Assembly (NCBI GenBank): GCA_965249005.1
Contig: CBDFLD010000015.1
Span: 124,001 to 188,000 of the forward strand
Reading direction: 5' to 3'
Origin: CBDFLD01 sp965249005
GTDB lineage: Bacteria > Acidobacteriota > UBA6911
DNA length: 64,000 nt
The position numbers were made by a program, and so were the translations under genes. Below the pieces are notes generated by a model. The model made no database searches and had not been told where the DNA came from. It saw nothing but the letters and a program-made list of their open reading frames with translations. Positions 53,285-62,330 of the stretch are shown here, piece by piece (within the stretch, counting starts at the first letter, position 1; every line of letters starts with the position of its first letter).

Positions 53285-53782
53285 ATGAGCAAGGGTATCC
53301 AGCGAACAATCCTGACCAGCTTCATGCTTGTGGGCATGAATCTCACTGATGCCGTTTCCTGGTTCACACCCAGTCCGCAGGCACTTGGACGAAAAGAATC
53401 GGGCGCATCACTACTCCAGGGATATTTGGTCGAAGGAACTGTTTTCCTCCCTTTGAAGAAGTTTGCCGACGAAACCGGCTTTCATACTTGGATCAGTCCC
53501 ACTGGCCGAAACATCATGGTCGTCGCTGGAACAAGGTCGGCGATGGTTGGCTACAGAAAGACCGCCACCCTTGGCAACCAAGACTTCTCTCTTTCGATGG
53601 AACCTTTCAAGCGGGATGCCGATACATATGTTCCACTTGACTTCTATGAGAGAGTGTTCCCCGCAGTCTTCAAGTATGATCCCAAGCGTCAGACGGTTCT
53701 GGTGGAACTTCCAGCAAGGACACTCAGGATCTTGATCCTACCTCTCGTGAATGAAGAATCGTCGAACCTACCTCGACCCTAG
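53285..53782 (+). CDS. Exported protein with copper-amine-oxidase-N/stalk-like domain
   Basis: A 165-residue protein with a hydrophobic N-terminal segment (TILTSFMLVGMNLTDAVSWF) that looks like an export signal. The rest, with GYLVEGTVFLPLKKFADETG, TWISPTGRNIMVVAGTRSAM and ADTYVPLDFYERVFPAVFKY followed by KRQTVLV, follows the repeated beta pattern of Cu_amine_oxidN1/stalk domains found on cell-surface proteins. It stands alone on the plus strand between two minus-strand genes. Its TAG stop lies in a CTAG that also supplies the stop of the convergent downstream gene. Function unknown. Confidence 0.65.
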   Translation: MSKGIQRTILTSFMLVGMNLTDAVSWFTPSPQALGRKESGASLLQGYLVEGTVFLPLKKFADETGFHTWISPTGRNIMVVAGTRSAMVGYRKTATLGNQDFSLSMEPFKRDADTYVPLDFYERVFPAVFKYDPKRQTVLVELPARTLRILILPLVNEESSNLPRP

Positions 53783-55062
53783 TGAGCCAACTGGGGCAAA
53801 TGAACCCTAATGCGATGGATTCTCTTGCGGTCTGAGTCCAGGATCTGAATCCGCAAGCCCTCGAGATCGAACTCTTCGCCCGGCAATGGAACACGCCCCA
53901 AGTAGCTTACAATGAGCCCGGCCACAGTCGCGCAATCCAGGCCCTCGAACTTTCTTCCGGCCAACTCCTCGAGCCGATAAAGCTCCGTGCTCCCACGAAA
54001 CACAAAACTGAGCGGACTTTCCTCCAGTATCTCGCTTACGTTGGCCTGATCCTCGTCTCGAATTTCCCCTACGATTTCCTCGAGAAGGTCTTCAATGGTC
54101 ACCAACCCGGACACGCCACCAAATTCATCGATCACGATCGCTGTATAGTCCCCACGGGACTGTAGCTCCTTCAGTAGGGTAGACACCGGCTTTGTTTCCG
54201 GCACGAAAGTCGCGGGAAGGATGAAGTTGGAAATCGGATCCGACTCCCGGCCCAGTGAGTAGTGGGCCAGCAGGTGCCTGATGTATACAACTCCGATAAT
54301 GTGATCCATGTCCTCATGATAGACGGGAATTCGAGAGTGTCGATGACCGACCATGATATCGCGGAGTTGGCCAATGGTTGCAGTATCCTGACACGCCACG
54401 ATTTTCGTTCGCGGAGTCATCACCTCGCGGACCAGCGTGTCGCCAAACGCGACCACGGACTGGATAAGCTGGCTGTCTTCCTTCTCTAGAATCCCCTCGT
54501 CCTCGCCAATGTCGAGATAAGCTTGGATCTCTTCCTCGGTAGCCTCTGACGTCGAACGCTCCGTCGAGGCGTCTCCGTCCTCGTGAAGTCGCTTCGAGAA
54601 GCGAAGGATGCTCGAAAGTGGCAATGCCAGAGAACGCAGCGCTCGGTAAAACGGTGCAAATGGGACTAGCAGTGAGACAAGTTTTCTCTCCGGCTCGTTT
54701 TGCGTCAGCAGCCTGGGCAGAAGCTGTCGAAACGCCAGAGACAAGCACACAAGAACGAGAAAGGCCATAGGCCCTCCCCAAACAAAGGAAGTGCGGATGC
54801 AAAGGTGTGTCGTCAGCACGGCGATGGCGATCATGAAACCCTGTGTCCCGAGATGGAGCGGCACCAAGAACTGAGATCGGTCTTCCAAGATAAGGGACTG
54901 CATGGGGGATTGTTTCGTTTCGTCTCGCTCCAACATCATACGAAGAGTCAGGGGATTGGACTGAGACAAGGCACTCTCGACCGAGGATAGAAACACCATA
55001 AAGCTCAGACATACTATGATGGAGAGTATCTCCAGATAGAACATCAAGATCTCGTCGATCAT
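53779..55062 (-). CDS. CorC/HlyC-type membrane protein with CBS pair (UPF0053 family)
   Basis: A 427-residue protein with an N-terminal DUF21 membrane domain (first helices EILSIIVCLSFMVFLSSVES and AIAVLTTHLCI), a CBS pair beginning near VREVMTPRTKIVACQDTATI and including GDYTAIVIDEFGGVSGLVTI, and a C-terminal CorC_HlyC domain (YRLEELAGRKFEGLDCATVA, LGRVPLPGEEFDLEGLRIQI). Such proteins are linked to Mg2+/Co2+ efflux or membrane integrity. It follows ybeY with a 4-bp overlap, as ybeX does in many bacteria. Confidence 0.9.
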   Translation of the reverse strand: MIDEILMFYLEILSIIVCLSFMVFLSSVESALSQSNPLTLRMMLERDETKQSPMQSLILEDRSQFLVPLHLGTQGFMIAIAVLTTHLCIRTSFVWGGPMAFLVLVCLSLAFRQLLPRLLTQNEPERKLVSLLVPFAPFYRALRSLALPLSSILRFSKRLHEDGDASTERSTSEATEEEIQAYLDIGEDEGILEKEDSQLIQSVVAFGDTLVREVMTPRTKIVACQDTATIGQLRDIMVGHRHSRIPVYHEDMDHIIGVVYIRHLLAHYSLGRESDPISNFILPATFVPETKPVSTLLKELQSRGDYTAIVIDEFGGVSGLVTIEDLLEEIVGEIRDEDQANVSEILEESPLSFVFRGSTELYRLEELAGRKFEGLDCATVAGLIVSYLGRVPLPGEEFDLEGLRIQILDSDRKRIHRIRVHLPQLAH

Positions 55063-55499
55063 AGGGCCAATGGCGGGAGGCCTCGCAGTTTCTTGTGGCG
55101 AGACAAGCGTGCCTCGAGCTTCTCCATTTCACCGTCGTCGGTCTCGTGATCGAAACCCAACAGATGCAGGATGCCGTGAATGAGTAGAGTCCTTATCTCA
55201 GGCTCGAATTCATCCGGTCTGTGTGCAAAAGCGATCGTGGGCCCCAGGACGACTTCACCTAGAAACGAGTGTCGATTGAAAGTCTCGCCTGTATACGCAA
55301 AACTTAGCACATCGGTGGCTCGGTCCAGTCCTCGGTATGTTTTGTTCAGTTCACGGATGCGTTTGGCGCTGACGAACACGATACTCAAAGCCGATCGACG
55401 CTTCCCAAGTATGCTCAACGCCTCGCTACAAAATCGCTGGACCACAACAGGAGCGAATTCAAATCGTCTCTGCTTGTTCAACACGTCTACTATGGGCAA
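55059..55499 (-). CDS. ybeY: Endoribonuclease YbeY
   Basis: YbeY is a zinc-dependent RNase for 16S rRNA 3'-end maturation and ribosome quality control. The 146 residues contain RIRELNKTYRGLDRATDVLS with FAY, and the metal site HGILHLLGFDHETDDGEME (three His). The start overlaps the end of the HD-domain gene by 41 bp and the end overlaps the CorC-type gene by 4 bp, so the three form one operon. Confidence 0.94.
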   Translation of the reverse strand: MPIVDVLNKQRRFEFAPVVVQRFCSEALSILGKRRSALSIVFVSAKRIRELNKTYRGLDRATDVLSFAYTGETFNRHSFLGEVVLGPTIAFAHRPDEFEPEIRTLLIHGILHLLGFDHETDDGEMEKLEARLSRHKKLRGLPPLAL

Positions 55500-57807
55500 A
55501 GCTCTTTTCGGTTTCTCCGTCTAGTTCCTTGAAGTTGAAACCCGGATAGTCGATACGACGGTGATAGATACCCTTCAAGATCTTGCAGAAGCTGTCCTTG
55601 ACGACGTCGATTTCCCGCAGCGTAATATCGCACTGTTCGAATTGATTGTCCGATATGATCGCGTCGGTGATTCGGTCGATCATGCCCTGAATCTGCGCTG
55701 GGGTCGGATTGGTCAGGGTCCGCGATGCAGCCTCCACTGAATCAGCCATCATCATGATGGCCGCTTCTTTAGACTGGGGCTTGGGCCCCGGGTACCGAAA
55801 ATCCGTCTCGATGATTTCTTGATTCTTGGAGTCCAGAGACTCCTTCGCTTTGTTGTAAAAATACGTCATGATCCGGGTCCCGTGATGCTGTGGGATCATG
55901 TCCCGGATCCGTTCGGCAAGTCCGATTTCCTTCGCAAGCTCCAAGCCATCCTTGACATGGCTGGCAATGATAAGGCAGCTCATACTCGGGGAAAGGTTTT
56001 CATGCTTGTTGACGCCATAGATCTGGTTCTCGACAAAATACTCGGGTTTGAGCATTTTCCCCAAATCGTGATAATAGGCTGCAACGCGCACCAAAAGAGG
56101 ATTGGCGCCAATCCCTTCGGCCCCGGCTTCCGCGAGAGTTCCAACCATGAGTGAATGATGATAGGTGCCCGGAGCTTCGACAGACAGTTTTCGGAGAATC
56201 GGCGCGTTCAGATTGGACAACTCCAGGAGACGAATGTCGGTGGTGATCTTGAAAATCGTTTCCAGAGCCGGGAGAAGGATCGAAACGAGCGTGGAAGCCA
56301 AGATGCCACTCGCGAAGGCCATCGAAATCTGAAACGTCGCATCACTCAGGCTCGGCCAGTCTTGGCGAAGAAAGTCGATCCCGAAGTAGGCAATGCAGTT
56401 TACCACCGCAATCGTGATCCCCGCCTTGAGAATCGCCGCCCGGTCTTTATACTGCCGGATGCTGTAGATCCCAGATAAACTGCTCACCACCACGTATACA
56501 GTGAGATACACATCACCATAGAACAGGCCCACCAGGGAAGCGGTGGTCAGCGTGAAATAGACGCTCACGCTGGTATCCACCAAGAGAGTCACCAAGATGG
56601 CGCCAAAGGCAAAAGGGATGGCGTAATAAAGGTTGAACGGGTCCTGGAATCCAGGAATGGCCATGCGCTCGCTCAGGATGTCCGCCAGGCCGGTCATCAG
56701 TCGAGTGACACACAAGACACTGGTCAAGATCAACAAGATAAGCACTGTGTGGGATCGAATCGCCCGATGCCGGCTCTGATGATGCACGAAGTACCGCCAA
56801 AGGACGTAAACAAAAATGAGTGCATACAACAGGAAACCCAGAAAACGCCCCAGAACGGACTGCGGCTTCTGTAGGCTTCGGAGCGCCTCCAGCTGCGTCA
56901 GCACCGTCGAAGTTATTTCATCGCCGTTTCTTACAACGGTCTTGCCCTGCTTGATCTGAATCTCCACCGCAGGAATGGCCGCTGCCGCCTCCTCACGCCG
57001 GGCACTTGTTTCCTCCACGTTCAAGACCAGCGTCGGAACGATCCTTGTCTCGAGAAATGCCGCCAATTGCTCCCTTTCCGATGACGTGAGTTCCGTGATC
57101 TCGAGCTGCAGTCGGCTCAAGTAGTTCCGAGCACGCAGCACGTCGCGAGGCACATAGGTGTCCGGGAGCAGCTGCTCAACGGAAGTGAGCAAGTCTCGCA
57201 GCACGATTCCCGCACGCTGGTCTCTCAGGAAGCGCGAGTGATTATCGACGACCCCGCTCCTCGATACTGCATCGAACACCTGTATCAATTGGCCTTCTAA
57301 CATTAGACCGAAGCGATACTTGAGCAGCAACGGCATGATTTTGTGTGGGATCGAGGCCTCGATCTTCTCTCTCAAGGCCTGCAAAACTCGGCGCTCGAGC
57401 TGGCCCTCCAGCTGTCCTTCTGTGGGCACGTTGTTCTGCTCGAGAATCTGTCTGGCCGCTTCGAATGACTGGCTAATCTCCGATTCGACGTTTGATATCA
57501 GGTCGGTTTTGAAATCATAAACGGAGGGGACCGTCGCTCGGGCAGCTTCGCGTGCCCTCGCGGTGGCTCCACCGTCCTCGTATGAAAGATCCTGTAGCGC
57601 TCGAACTTCTTGGGCGGCGATCTCGCCAAGTTCATACTCTGGCACGGCTTGGGTCCGGAATCCGGTCAGCAGGAAGGCCACAACCAATGAAGCAACAATC
57701 CCAATCAGAAAATCAGTCCAGGTGAGCTGACTTCGCAGATTCTTCACCACTGGACCATACCAGGTCTTACTGGGCCGTTCGCGCTTGGATCTCGGTGAGG
57801 TGGGCAT
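55459..57807 (-). CDS. 7TMR-HD family phosphohydrolase (PgpH-like)
   Basis: A 782-residue protein with one N-terminal membrane helix, a large extracytoplasmic 7TMR-HDED-type domain (~60-330), seven more membrane helices (~335-530) and a cytoplasmic HD domain with HHSLMVGTLAEAGAEGIGAN, YYHDLGKMLKPEYF and IIASHVKDGLELAKE. In Firmicutes PgpH with this layout degrades cyclic di-AMP; a phospholipid or other nucleotide substrate is possible here. The phoH gene that often lies beside it is missing. The ATG at 57807 has no ribosome site. Confidence 0.88.
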   Translation of the reverse strand: MPTSPRSKRERPSKTWYGPVVKNLRSQLTWTDFLIGIVASLVVAFLLTGFRTQAVPEYELGEIAAQEVRALQDLSYEDGGATARAREAARATVPSVYDFKTDLISNVESEISQSFEAARQILEQNNVPTEGQLEGQLERRVLQALREKIEASIPHKIMPLLLKYRFGLMLEGQLIQVFDAVSRSGVVDNHSRFLRDQRAGIVLRDLLTSVEQLLPDTYVPRDVLRARNYLSRLQLEITELTSSEREQLAAFLETRIVPTLVLNVEETSARREEAAAAIPAVEIQIKQGKTVVRNGDEITSTVLTQLEALRSLQKPQSVLGRFLGFLLYALIFVYVLWRYFVHHQSRHRAIRSHTVLILLILTSVLCVTRLMTGLADILSERMAIPGFQDPFNLYYAIPFAFGAILVTLLVDTSVSVYFTLTTASLVGLFYGDVYLTVYVVVSSLSGIYSIRQYKDRAAILKAGITIAVVNCIAYFGIDFLRQDWPSLSDATFQISMAFASGILASTLVSILLPALETIFKITTDIRLLELSNLNAPILRKLSVEAPGTYHHSLMVGTLAEAGAEGIGANPLLVRVAAYYHDLGKMLKPEYFVENQIYGVNKHENLSPSMSCLIIASHVKDGLELAKEIGLAERIRDMIPQHHGTRIMTYFYNKAKESLDSKNQEIIETDFRYPGPKPQSKEAAIMMMADSVEAASRTLTNPTPAQIQGMIDRITDAIISDNQFEQCDITLREIDVVKDSFCKILKGIYHRRIDYPGFNFKELDGETEKSFAHSRRVEQAETI

Positions 57808-57821
57808 AGGTAAGTGGCGAG

Positions 57822-57827
57822 ATTATA
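57822..57827 (-). promoter_or_regulatory. -10 box upstream of the 7TMR-HD gene
   Basis: A perfect TATAAT on the minus strand lies 15 nt before the ATG. No good -35 box is found 16-18 nt away. If used, the transcript would have a leader of only about 8 nt or none. Confidence 0.35.
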
Positions 57828-57993
57828 TCATAGGACCAACCACCCCCCGAGGATCAAATGGGAGCTGGGATTGGCAGAAAGCGGGTGCGGGAGATTCTTA
57901 GGCAGGCAAGCCACGTGGGTCGGTTTCTGGCTACTCTAGCCGACAGTACGCCCATAAGCTATTAAATAAAGGCACTCTATGTCCACGTTGCCC

Positions 57994-58974
57994 TTACTCG
58001 GACTTGATCTTTCTCACTTCTTGGGCCAGAGCAGGCACAACGGTAAAGAGGTCTCCAACGATCCCAAAGTCGGCTAGTTTGAAAATGGGAGCCTCGGGAT
58101 CCTTATTGATCGCCACGATGTACTTCGAGGAAGACATTCCCGCAAGGTGCTGGATTGCACCACTTATGCCGCAAGCCACGTAAAGCGTCGGGGACACGGT
58201 CTTCCCTGTCTGACCCACCTGGTGGCGATGGTCGATCCAGCCCGCGTCCACAGCGGCACGCGAGGCGCCAAGAGCACCTCCCAGGGCATCCGCAAGGTCT
58301 GCAACCACGGCAAAGTTCTCTGGGGCCTTCAGGCCTCTCCCACCCGAAACGACAATGTTTGCTTCGGTTAACTCCAGCTTGAGTCCAGTGGAAGCCTCGG
58401 TTCCTGTAACGCGTGCCCGAATGCGTTCCTCTGCAATGTTCGGCGTGAATGGAATGGCCTCGGCCGTTCGCGCCGTGTCCTCGGCACAAGGAGAGAAGAC
58501 GTTGGGTCGAAGCGTCGCCATGGCAGGTGTGCGCGTCAACTGGACCTTCTCGAACGCCTTGCCTGCAAAGATCGGCCGGGTGCACTCCAGCTTCCCTTCC
58601 GTTGCGATCTCAATCCCGATGCAGTCTTGAGCGAGGGCCACTCGCAGTCGAGCCGCTACCCGAGGCAGCAGGTCCCGGCCCATCGCAGTCGCCGCGCCGA
58701 GAATGGCCCGAGGCTGTACCTCATCCGTTACTTGAGAAATTGCATCTGTATATCCCTCTGTGGAGTAGAAATCAAGCAGGTCATGGGTCAAAGCAACCGT
58801 TTGATCTGCACCCGCGCGTGCTAAGACCTTCGCATCATGATCCCCGATCGTTACCGTCGTCACCGGTTCGCCCAGAGAGTCGGCGATCGCTCGTGCAGCT
58901 CCCACAGCCTCGAGTGAGGACTTCTTAATGGCCCCCTGCCGCACTTCAACAAAGACCAGGACCCCTTGAGACAT
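57994..58974 (-). CDS. etfA: Electron transfer flavoprotein subunit alpha
   Basis: EtfA holds the FAD of the ETF heterodimer, which passes electrons from acyl-CoA dehydrogenases. The 326 residues have an alternating N-terminal domain and a C-terminal FAD domain with SGGRGLKAPENFAVVADLAD, LGASRAAVDAGWIDHRHQVG, QTGKTVSPTLYVACGISGAI and VAINKDPEAPIFKLADFGIV. Complete. It follows etfB by 12 bp. Confidence 0.96.
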   Translation of the reverse strand: MSQGVLVFVEVRQGAIKKSSLEAVGAARAIADSLGEPVTTVTIGDHDAKVLARAGADQTVALTHDLLDFYSTEGYTDAISQVTDEVQPRAILGAATAMGRDLLPRVAARLRVALAQDCIGIEIATEGKLECTRPIFAGKAFEKVQLTRTPAMATLRPNVFSPCAEDTARTAEAIPFTPNIAEERIRARVTGTEASTGLKLELTEANIVVSGGRGLKAPENFAVVADLADALGGALGASRAAVDAGWIDHRHQVGQTGKTVSPTLYVACGISGAIQHLAGMSSSKYIVAINKDPEAPIFKLADFGIVGDLFTVVPALAQEVRKIKSE

Positions 58975-58986
58975 CCGGAACCTCCC

Positions 58987-59763
58987 TTAAATGATCTTGG
59001 CTTCTTCGTGAAGGAGACGAACCAGTTCTGGAACTGTTTCCGATACTTCCCCGGTGAGTATCTTCCCGCCTTTGCGCGGTGGCGGCAGCCCTACCTCTTG
59101 CACGATCCGTCGGGTAGCCAGATCTTCATCGGACAGTCCGAGAGCATCCAGGGAGACAATCTCCGTCTTCTTCTTCTTGGCAGCCATGATACCCTTCAAT
59201 GAAGCGTACCTCGGTTCATTGAGACCTTTCTGGGCGGTAACGACCGCGGGAAGAGTCCCCTCGATGACTTCACGAGCCCCTTCGATCTCCCTTTTTGCAC
59301 GGAACTTGCCGTCTTCGACCTGCAGCTCGATCACGGTCGACACCTGGGGGAAGTCTAGCAATTCGGCAACCACGGCCGGAACTTGACCATTATCGACTCC
59401 GATGGCGTGCTTGCCGAAAAGGACGATATCCGGGTTCAATCCCGTGCACACTTTTGCCAAGGCGCTCCCCACCGCGAATGAATCCGCGTCTTCCAGCCGA
59501 TCGCTTTGGATCAAAACGGCCGAGTCGGCACCCATGGCCAAGCAGGTCCTGAGACCGGAAGCCACTTGCTGGGATCCGGCACTCACAACCACGACCTCTC
59601 CGCCGGCCTGCTCCTTGAGTCGCAGGGCCTCTTCCACGGCAAACTCGTCATAAGGATTCACGACGAAGGACACGTCCGTATAGTCGACTTGCTTGCCGCT
59701 CTCCGCGATCCTAACCTTGGTCGCCGTATCGGGGACATATTTAACACAAACAACAATCTTCAT
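58987..59763 (-). CDS. etfB: Electron transfer flavoprotein subunit beta
   Basis: The AMP-binding partner of EtfA. The 258 residues begin MKIVVCVKYVPDTATKVRI and contain NPYDEFAVEEALRLKEQAGG, LFGKHAIGVDNGQVPAVVAE with LLDFPQV, and the ETF-beta signature near VIEGTLPAVVTAQKGLNEPR followed by YASLKGIMAAKKK. Complete and coupled to etfA. Confidence 0.96.
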   Translation of the reverse strand: MKIVVCVKYVPDTATKVRIAESGKQVDYTDVSFVVNPYDEFAVEEALRLKEQAGGEVVVVSAGSQQVASGLRTCLAMGADSAVLIQSDRLEDADSFAVGSALAKVCTGLNPDIVLFGKHAIGVDNGQVPAVVAELLDFPQVSTVIELQVEDGKFRAKREIEGAREVIEGTLPAVVTAQKGLNEPRYASLKGIMAAKKKKTEIVSLDALGLSDEDLATRRIVQEVGLPPPRKGGKILTGEVSETVPELVRLLHEEAKII

Positions 59764-59819
59764 GGGCGTTTACTCCAGACGCGGACAAGGAAACCTCCGG
59801 GCGGCATCGACCCTTCGTC

Positions 59820-61061
59820 TCATCCATCGAAGCGCTTCAAGAGGAGGCACGCGTTGGTGCCGCCAAAGCCGAAGCTATTCGAGAGGGCATAGCGGACGTC
59901 CGCATCTTGGCTTTGGTTGGGAACGTAGTTCAGATCGCAGTCTGGATCCGGAAGTTCCTGGTTGATCGTCGGATGGAGAACCTGTTGCTGGATCGACAGC
60001 GCCGTGACACCCGCCTCGACCGCTCCGGCTGCGCCTAGCAAATGCCCCACCATCGACTTAGTGGAGCTTATCTTCAGTTTGTAGGCATGATTGCCGAACA
60101 CTTCCTTCAAGGCGGCCGTCTCGGTCCGGTCATTGGGAGGGGTGGAAGTCCCATGGGCATTAACATAGTCGACTTGATCCGGCGAGATGCCAGAGTCCCT
60201 CAAGGCCCATCTCATCGCGCGGACAGCACCCTCCCCGTCGACACTCGGCGCGGTGATGTGGTAGGCATCACCGGACATTCCATAGCCCGCCATCTCTGCA
60301 TAAATCTTCGCTCCGCGACGCCGTGCATGTTCCAATTCTTCCAGAATGAGAATACCCGCTCCATCGCCAACCACAAACCCATCTCGTTCTTTATCAAAAG
60401 GCCGACTCGCGTGTTCTGGGTCGTCGTTACGCGTCGACAGAGCCTTTAGGGCTGCAAATCCCCCGACTCCCATCGGCGTAATGGCAGCCTCGCTCCCGCC
60501 AGTGATCATGACGTCGGCTTCATCTCGTTCGATTATTCGGAATGAGTCTCCGATGGCATGACTGCCGGCCGAGCAAGCCGTACAAGGGGCGGAATTCGGG
60601 CCTTTTGCCCCGAATCGAATCGAAACGCGACCGGCGGCCAGATTGACGATGCTCGATGGAATGAAAAACGGTGAGATTCGTTTCGGTCCCTTGGTAAGCT
60701 GGATCTCATGTTCACGTTCGATGGTGGCGAAACCCCCAATCCCAGAGCCGATTATGACGCCGGTTCGCTCGTGCATAGGCCCGCTGATCTCAACGTCCGC
60801 ATCATCGACGGCAAACTGAGAGGCGGCCAAAGCATAGTGAATGAAGGTATCCATCTTCCGAATCTCTTTTTTTTCGCAGAACCGGGAAGGATCAAAGTTC
60901 TTTACCTCAGCGGCGATGGTCGTGGGAAAACCGCTTGAGTCAAACCGTGTTATGGGCCCGACCCCGGATCGCCCCTTCAGGAGGTTTTGCCAGGTTTCCA
61001 GCGTCCCCACCCCCAGGGCTGTCACCAACCCGATCCCGGTCACAACTACACGCCGCTTCAA
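59820..61061 (-). CDS. fabF: 3-oxoacyl-ACP synthase II
   Basis: FabF (KAS II) elongates acyl-ACP with malonyl-ACP. The 413 residues begin RRVVVTGIGLVTALGVG; the catalytic Cys lies in SAPCTACSAGSHAIGDSF and the two His in VNAHGTSTPPNDRTE and TKSMVGHLLGAAGAVEAG. Complete. It follows acpP by 20 bp and ends the rpmF-plsX-fabD-acpP-fabF series. Confidence 0.97.
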   Translation of the reverse strand: MKRRVVVTGIGLVTALGVGTLETWQNLLKGRSGVGPITRFDSSGFPTTIAAEVKNFDPSRFCEKKEIRKMDTFIHYALAASQFAVDDADVEISGPMHERTGVIIGSGIGGFATIEREHEIQLTKGPKRISPFFIPSSIVNLAAGRVSIRFGAKGPNSAPCTACSAGSHAIGDSFRIIERDEADVMITGGSEAAITPMGVGGFAALKALSTRNDDPEHASRPFDKERDGFVVGDGAGILILEELEHARRRGAKIYAEMAGYGMSGDAYHITAPSVDGEGAVRAMRWALRDSGISPDQVDYVNAHGTSTPPNDRTETAALKEVFGNHAYKLKISSTKSMVGHLLGAAGAVEAGVTALSIQQQVLHPTINQELPDPDCDLNYVPNQSQDADVRYALSNSFGFGGTNACLLLKRFDG

Positions 61062-61081
61062 GATTGACTCCGCTTTCCAGG

Positions 61082-61315
61082 CTACTGAACGTGGGTGTCG
61101 ATATAGTTGGTTGCATCCTTGACGGTTTTGATCTTTTCGGCATCTTCATCGGGAATCTCTATTCCGAAGGCTTCTTCGAATGCCATGACCAACTCAATGG
61201 TATCCAGGGAATCCGCGCCCAGATCATCCACGAATGAAGCCTCCGGCTTTACCTCCGGCTCGCCGACCCCTAACTGATCAACGATAATAGATCGCACCTT
61301 TTCTTCTACGGCCAT
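61082..61315 (-). CDS. acpP: Acyl carrier protein
   Basis: A 77-residue acidic helical protein with the phosphopantetheine site Ser36 in DDLGADSLDTIELVMAFEEA. It lies between fabD and fabF. The fabG gene that often sits just before acpP is absent; the 61-bp gap to fabD is too short to hold anything. Confidence 0.97.
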   Translation of the reverse strand: MAVEEKVRSIIVDQLGVGEPEVKPEASFVDDLGADSLDTIELVMAFEEAFGIEIPDEDAEKIKTVKDATNYIDTHVQ

Positions 61316-61376
61316 GGCCTATCCTCCTTTAGGTTTTTCGCCAAACACAGAATCCCAGCAACCGGCGCAGAAAACG

Positions 61377-62330
61377 TCACATTTTAGCACCCATCCAATG
61401 AGAAGCAAGCGCTTCCATCTCATGAATGCCACAAACTTGTTGCCTCTTAGACTGAGGAGAGATTTTTCGGATCAAGCCACTAAGTACCTTGCCCGGGCCG
61501 ACTTCCACGAAATTATCCACTCCGGCTTCCACCATGCGTCCAACCACCTCCACCCAGCGAACGGGTGCACACACCTGACGTCGGAAAGAATCTGAAACCT
61601 CCGCTGCCTGAGTGATTCTTTTGGCATCCACGTTGTTGAACAACGGAATCTCGAGATCCCGAAACGGGACCTGCTCCAACTCCACAGAAAGACGCCTGGC
61701 CGCCGGCGCCATGAGGTCGCAATGAAACGGGGCGCTCAGCGACAAAGGGATGGCGCGCTTGGCTCCCTGTTGCAGCGCTAGTTCCGATGCGCGTTCGACG
61801 GCGGCGGAGGCGCCCGAGATCACGATTTGGTCCGCCGCGTTGAGATTCGCGGGGCTCACGACGCCCAAGGAGACAGCGGACCTGCAAATGGATTCCACCA
61901 ACTCAATGTTTAGTCCAATGATTGCCGCCATTGCGCCCTCACCGAGCGGAACCGACTCCTGCATGAATTGCCCCCGCTTCCGCACCAGGCAAACAGCATC
62001 CTCGAGGCTCACTCCCCCGGCACTTACCACGGCAGAGTACTCTCCGAGGCTGTGTCCCGCCACATAGTCCGGTTTCATACCCCAGCCCTTCAATACCCTT
62101 TCTATCGCCACGCTTACCGCTACAATGGCGGGCTGTGTATTCTCCGTCAAACGAAGCACTTCTTCTGGCCCATCAAAGCACATCTCACTAAGGGGAAACG
62201 ACAGTGCCTGGTCCACACGCTCGAAGGTATCCCGAGCAACCGGGAAAGTGTCGTAGAGGTCTCTTCCCATCCCAACCGTCTGGGCACCTTGCCCAGGGAA
62301 AACAAACGCACTTTTACCCATCGCACTCAC
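61377..62330 (-). CDS. fabD: Malonyl-CoA:ACP transacylase
   Basis: FabD loads malonate onto ACP. The 317 residues show FVFPGQGAQTVGMGRDLYD, the nucleophile Ser in VAGHSLGEYSAVVSAGGV, GAMAAIIGL and the catalytic His in APFHCDLMAPAARRL, followed by VEVGPGKVLSGLIRKI. Its ATG overlaps the plsX stop (ATGA). Confidence 0.96.
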   Translation of the reverse strand: MSAMGKSAFVFPGQGAQTVGMGRDLYDTFPVARDTFERVDQALSFPLSEMCFDGPEEVLRLTENTQPAIVAVSVAIERVLKGWGMKPDYVAGHSLGEYSAVVSAGGVSLEDAVCLVRKRGQFMQESVPLGEGAMAAIIGLNIELVESICRSAVSLGVVSPANLNAADQIVISGASAAVERASELALQQGAKRAIPLSLSAPFHCDLMAPAARRLSVELEQVPFRDLEIPLFNNVDAKRITQAAEVSDSFRRQVCAPVRWVEVVGRMVEAGVDNFVEVGPGKVLSGLIRKISPQSKRQQVCGIHEMEALASHWMGAKM

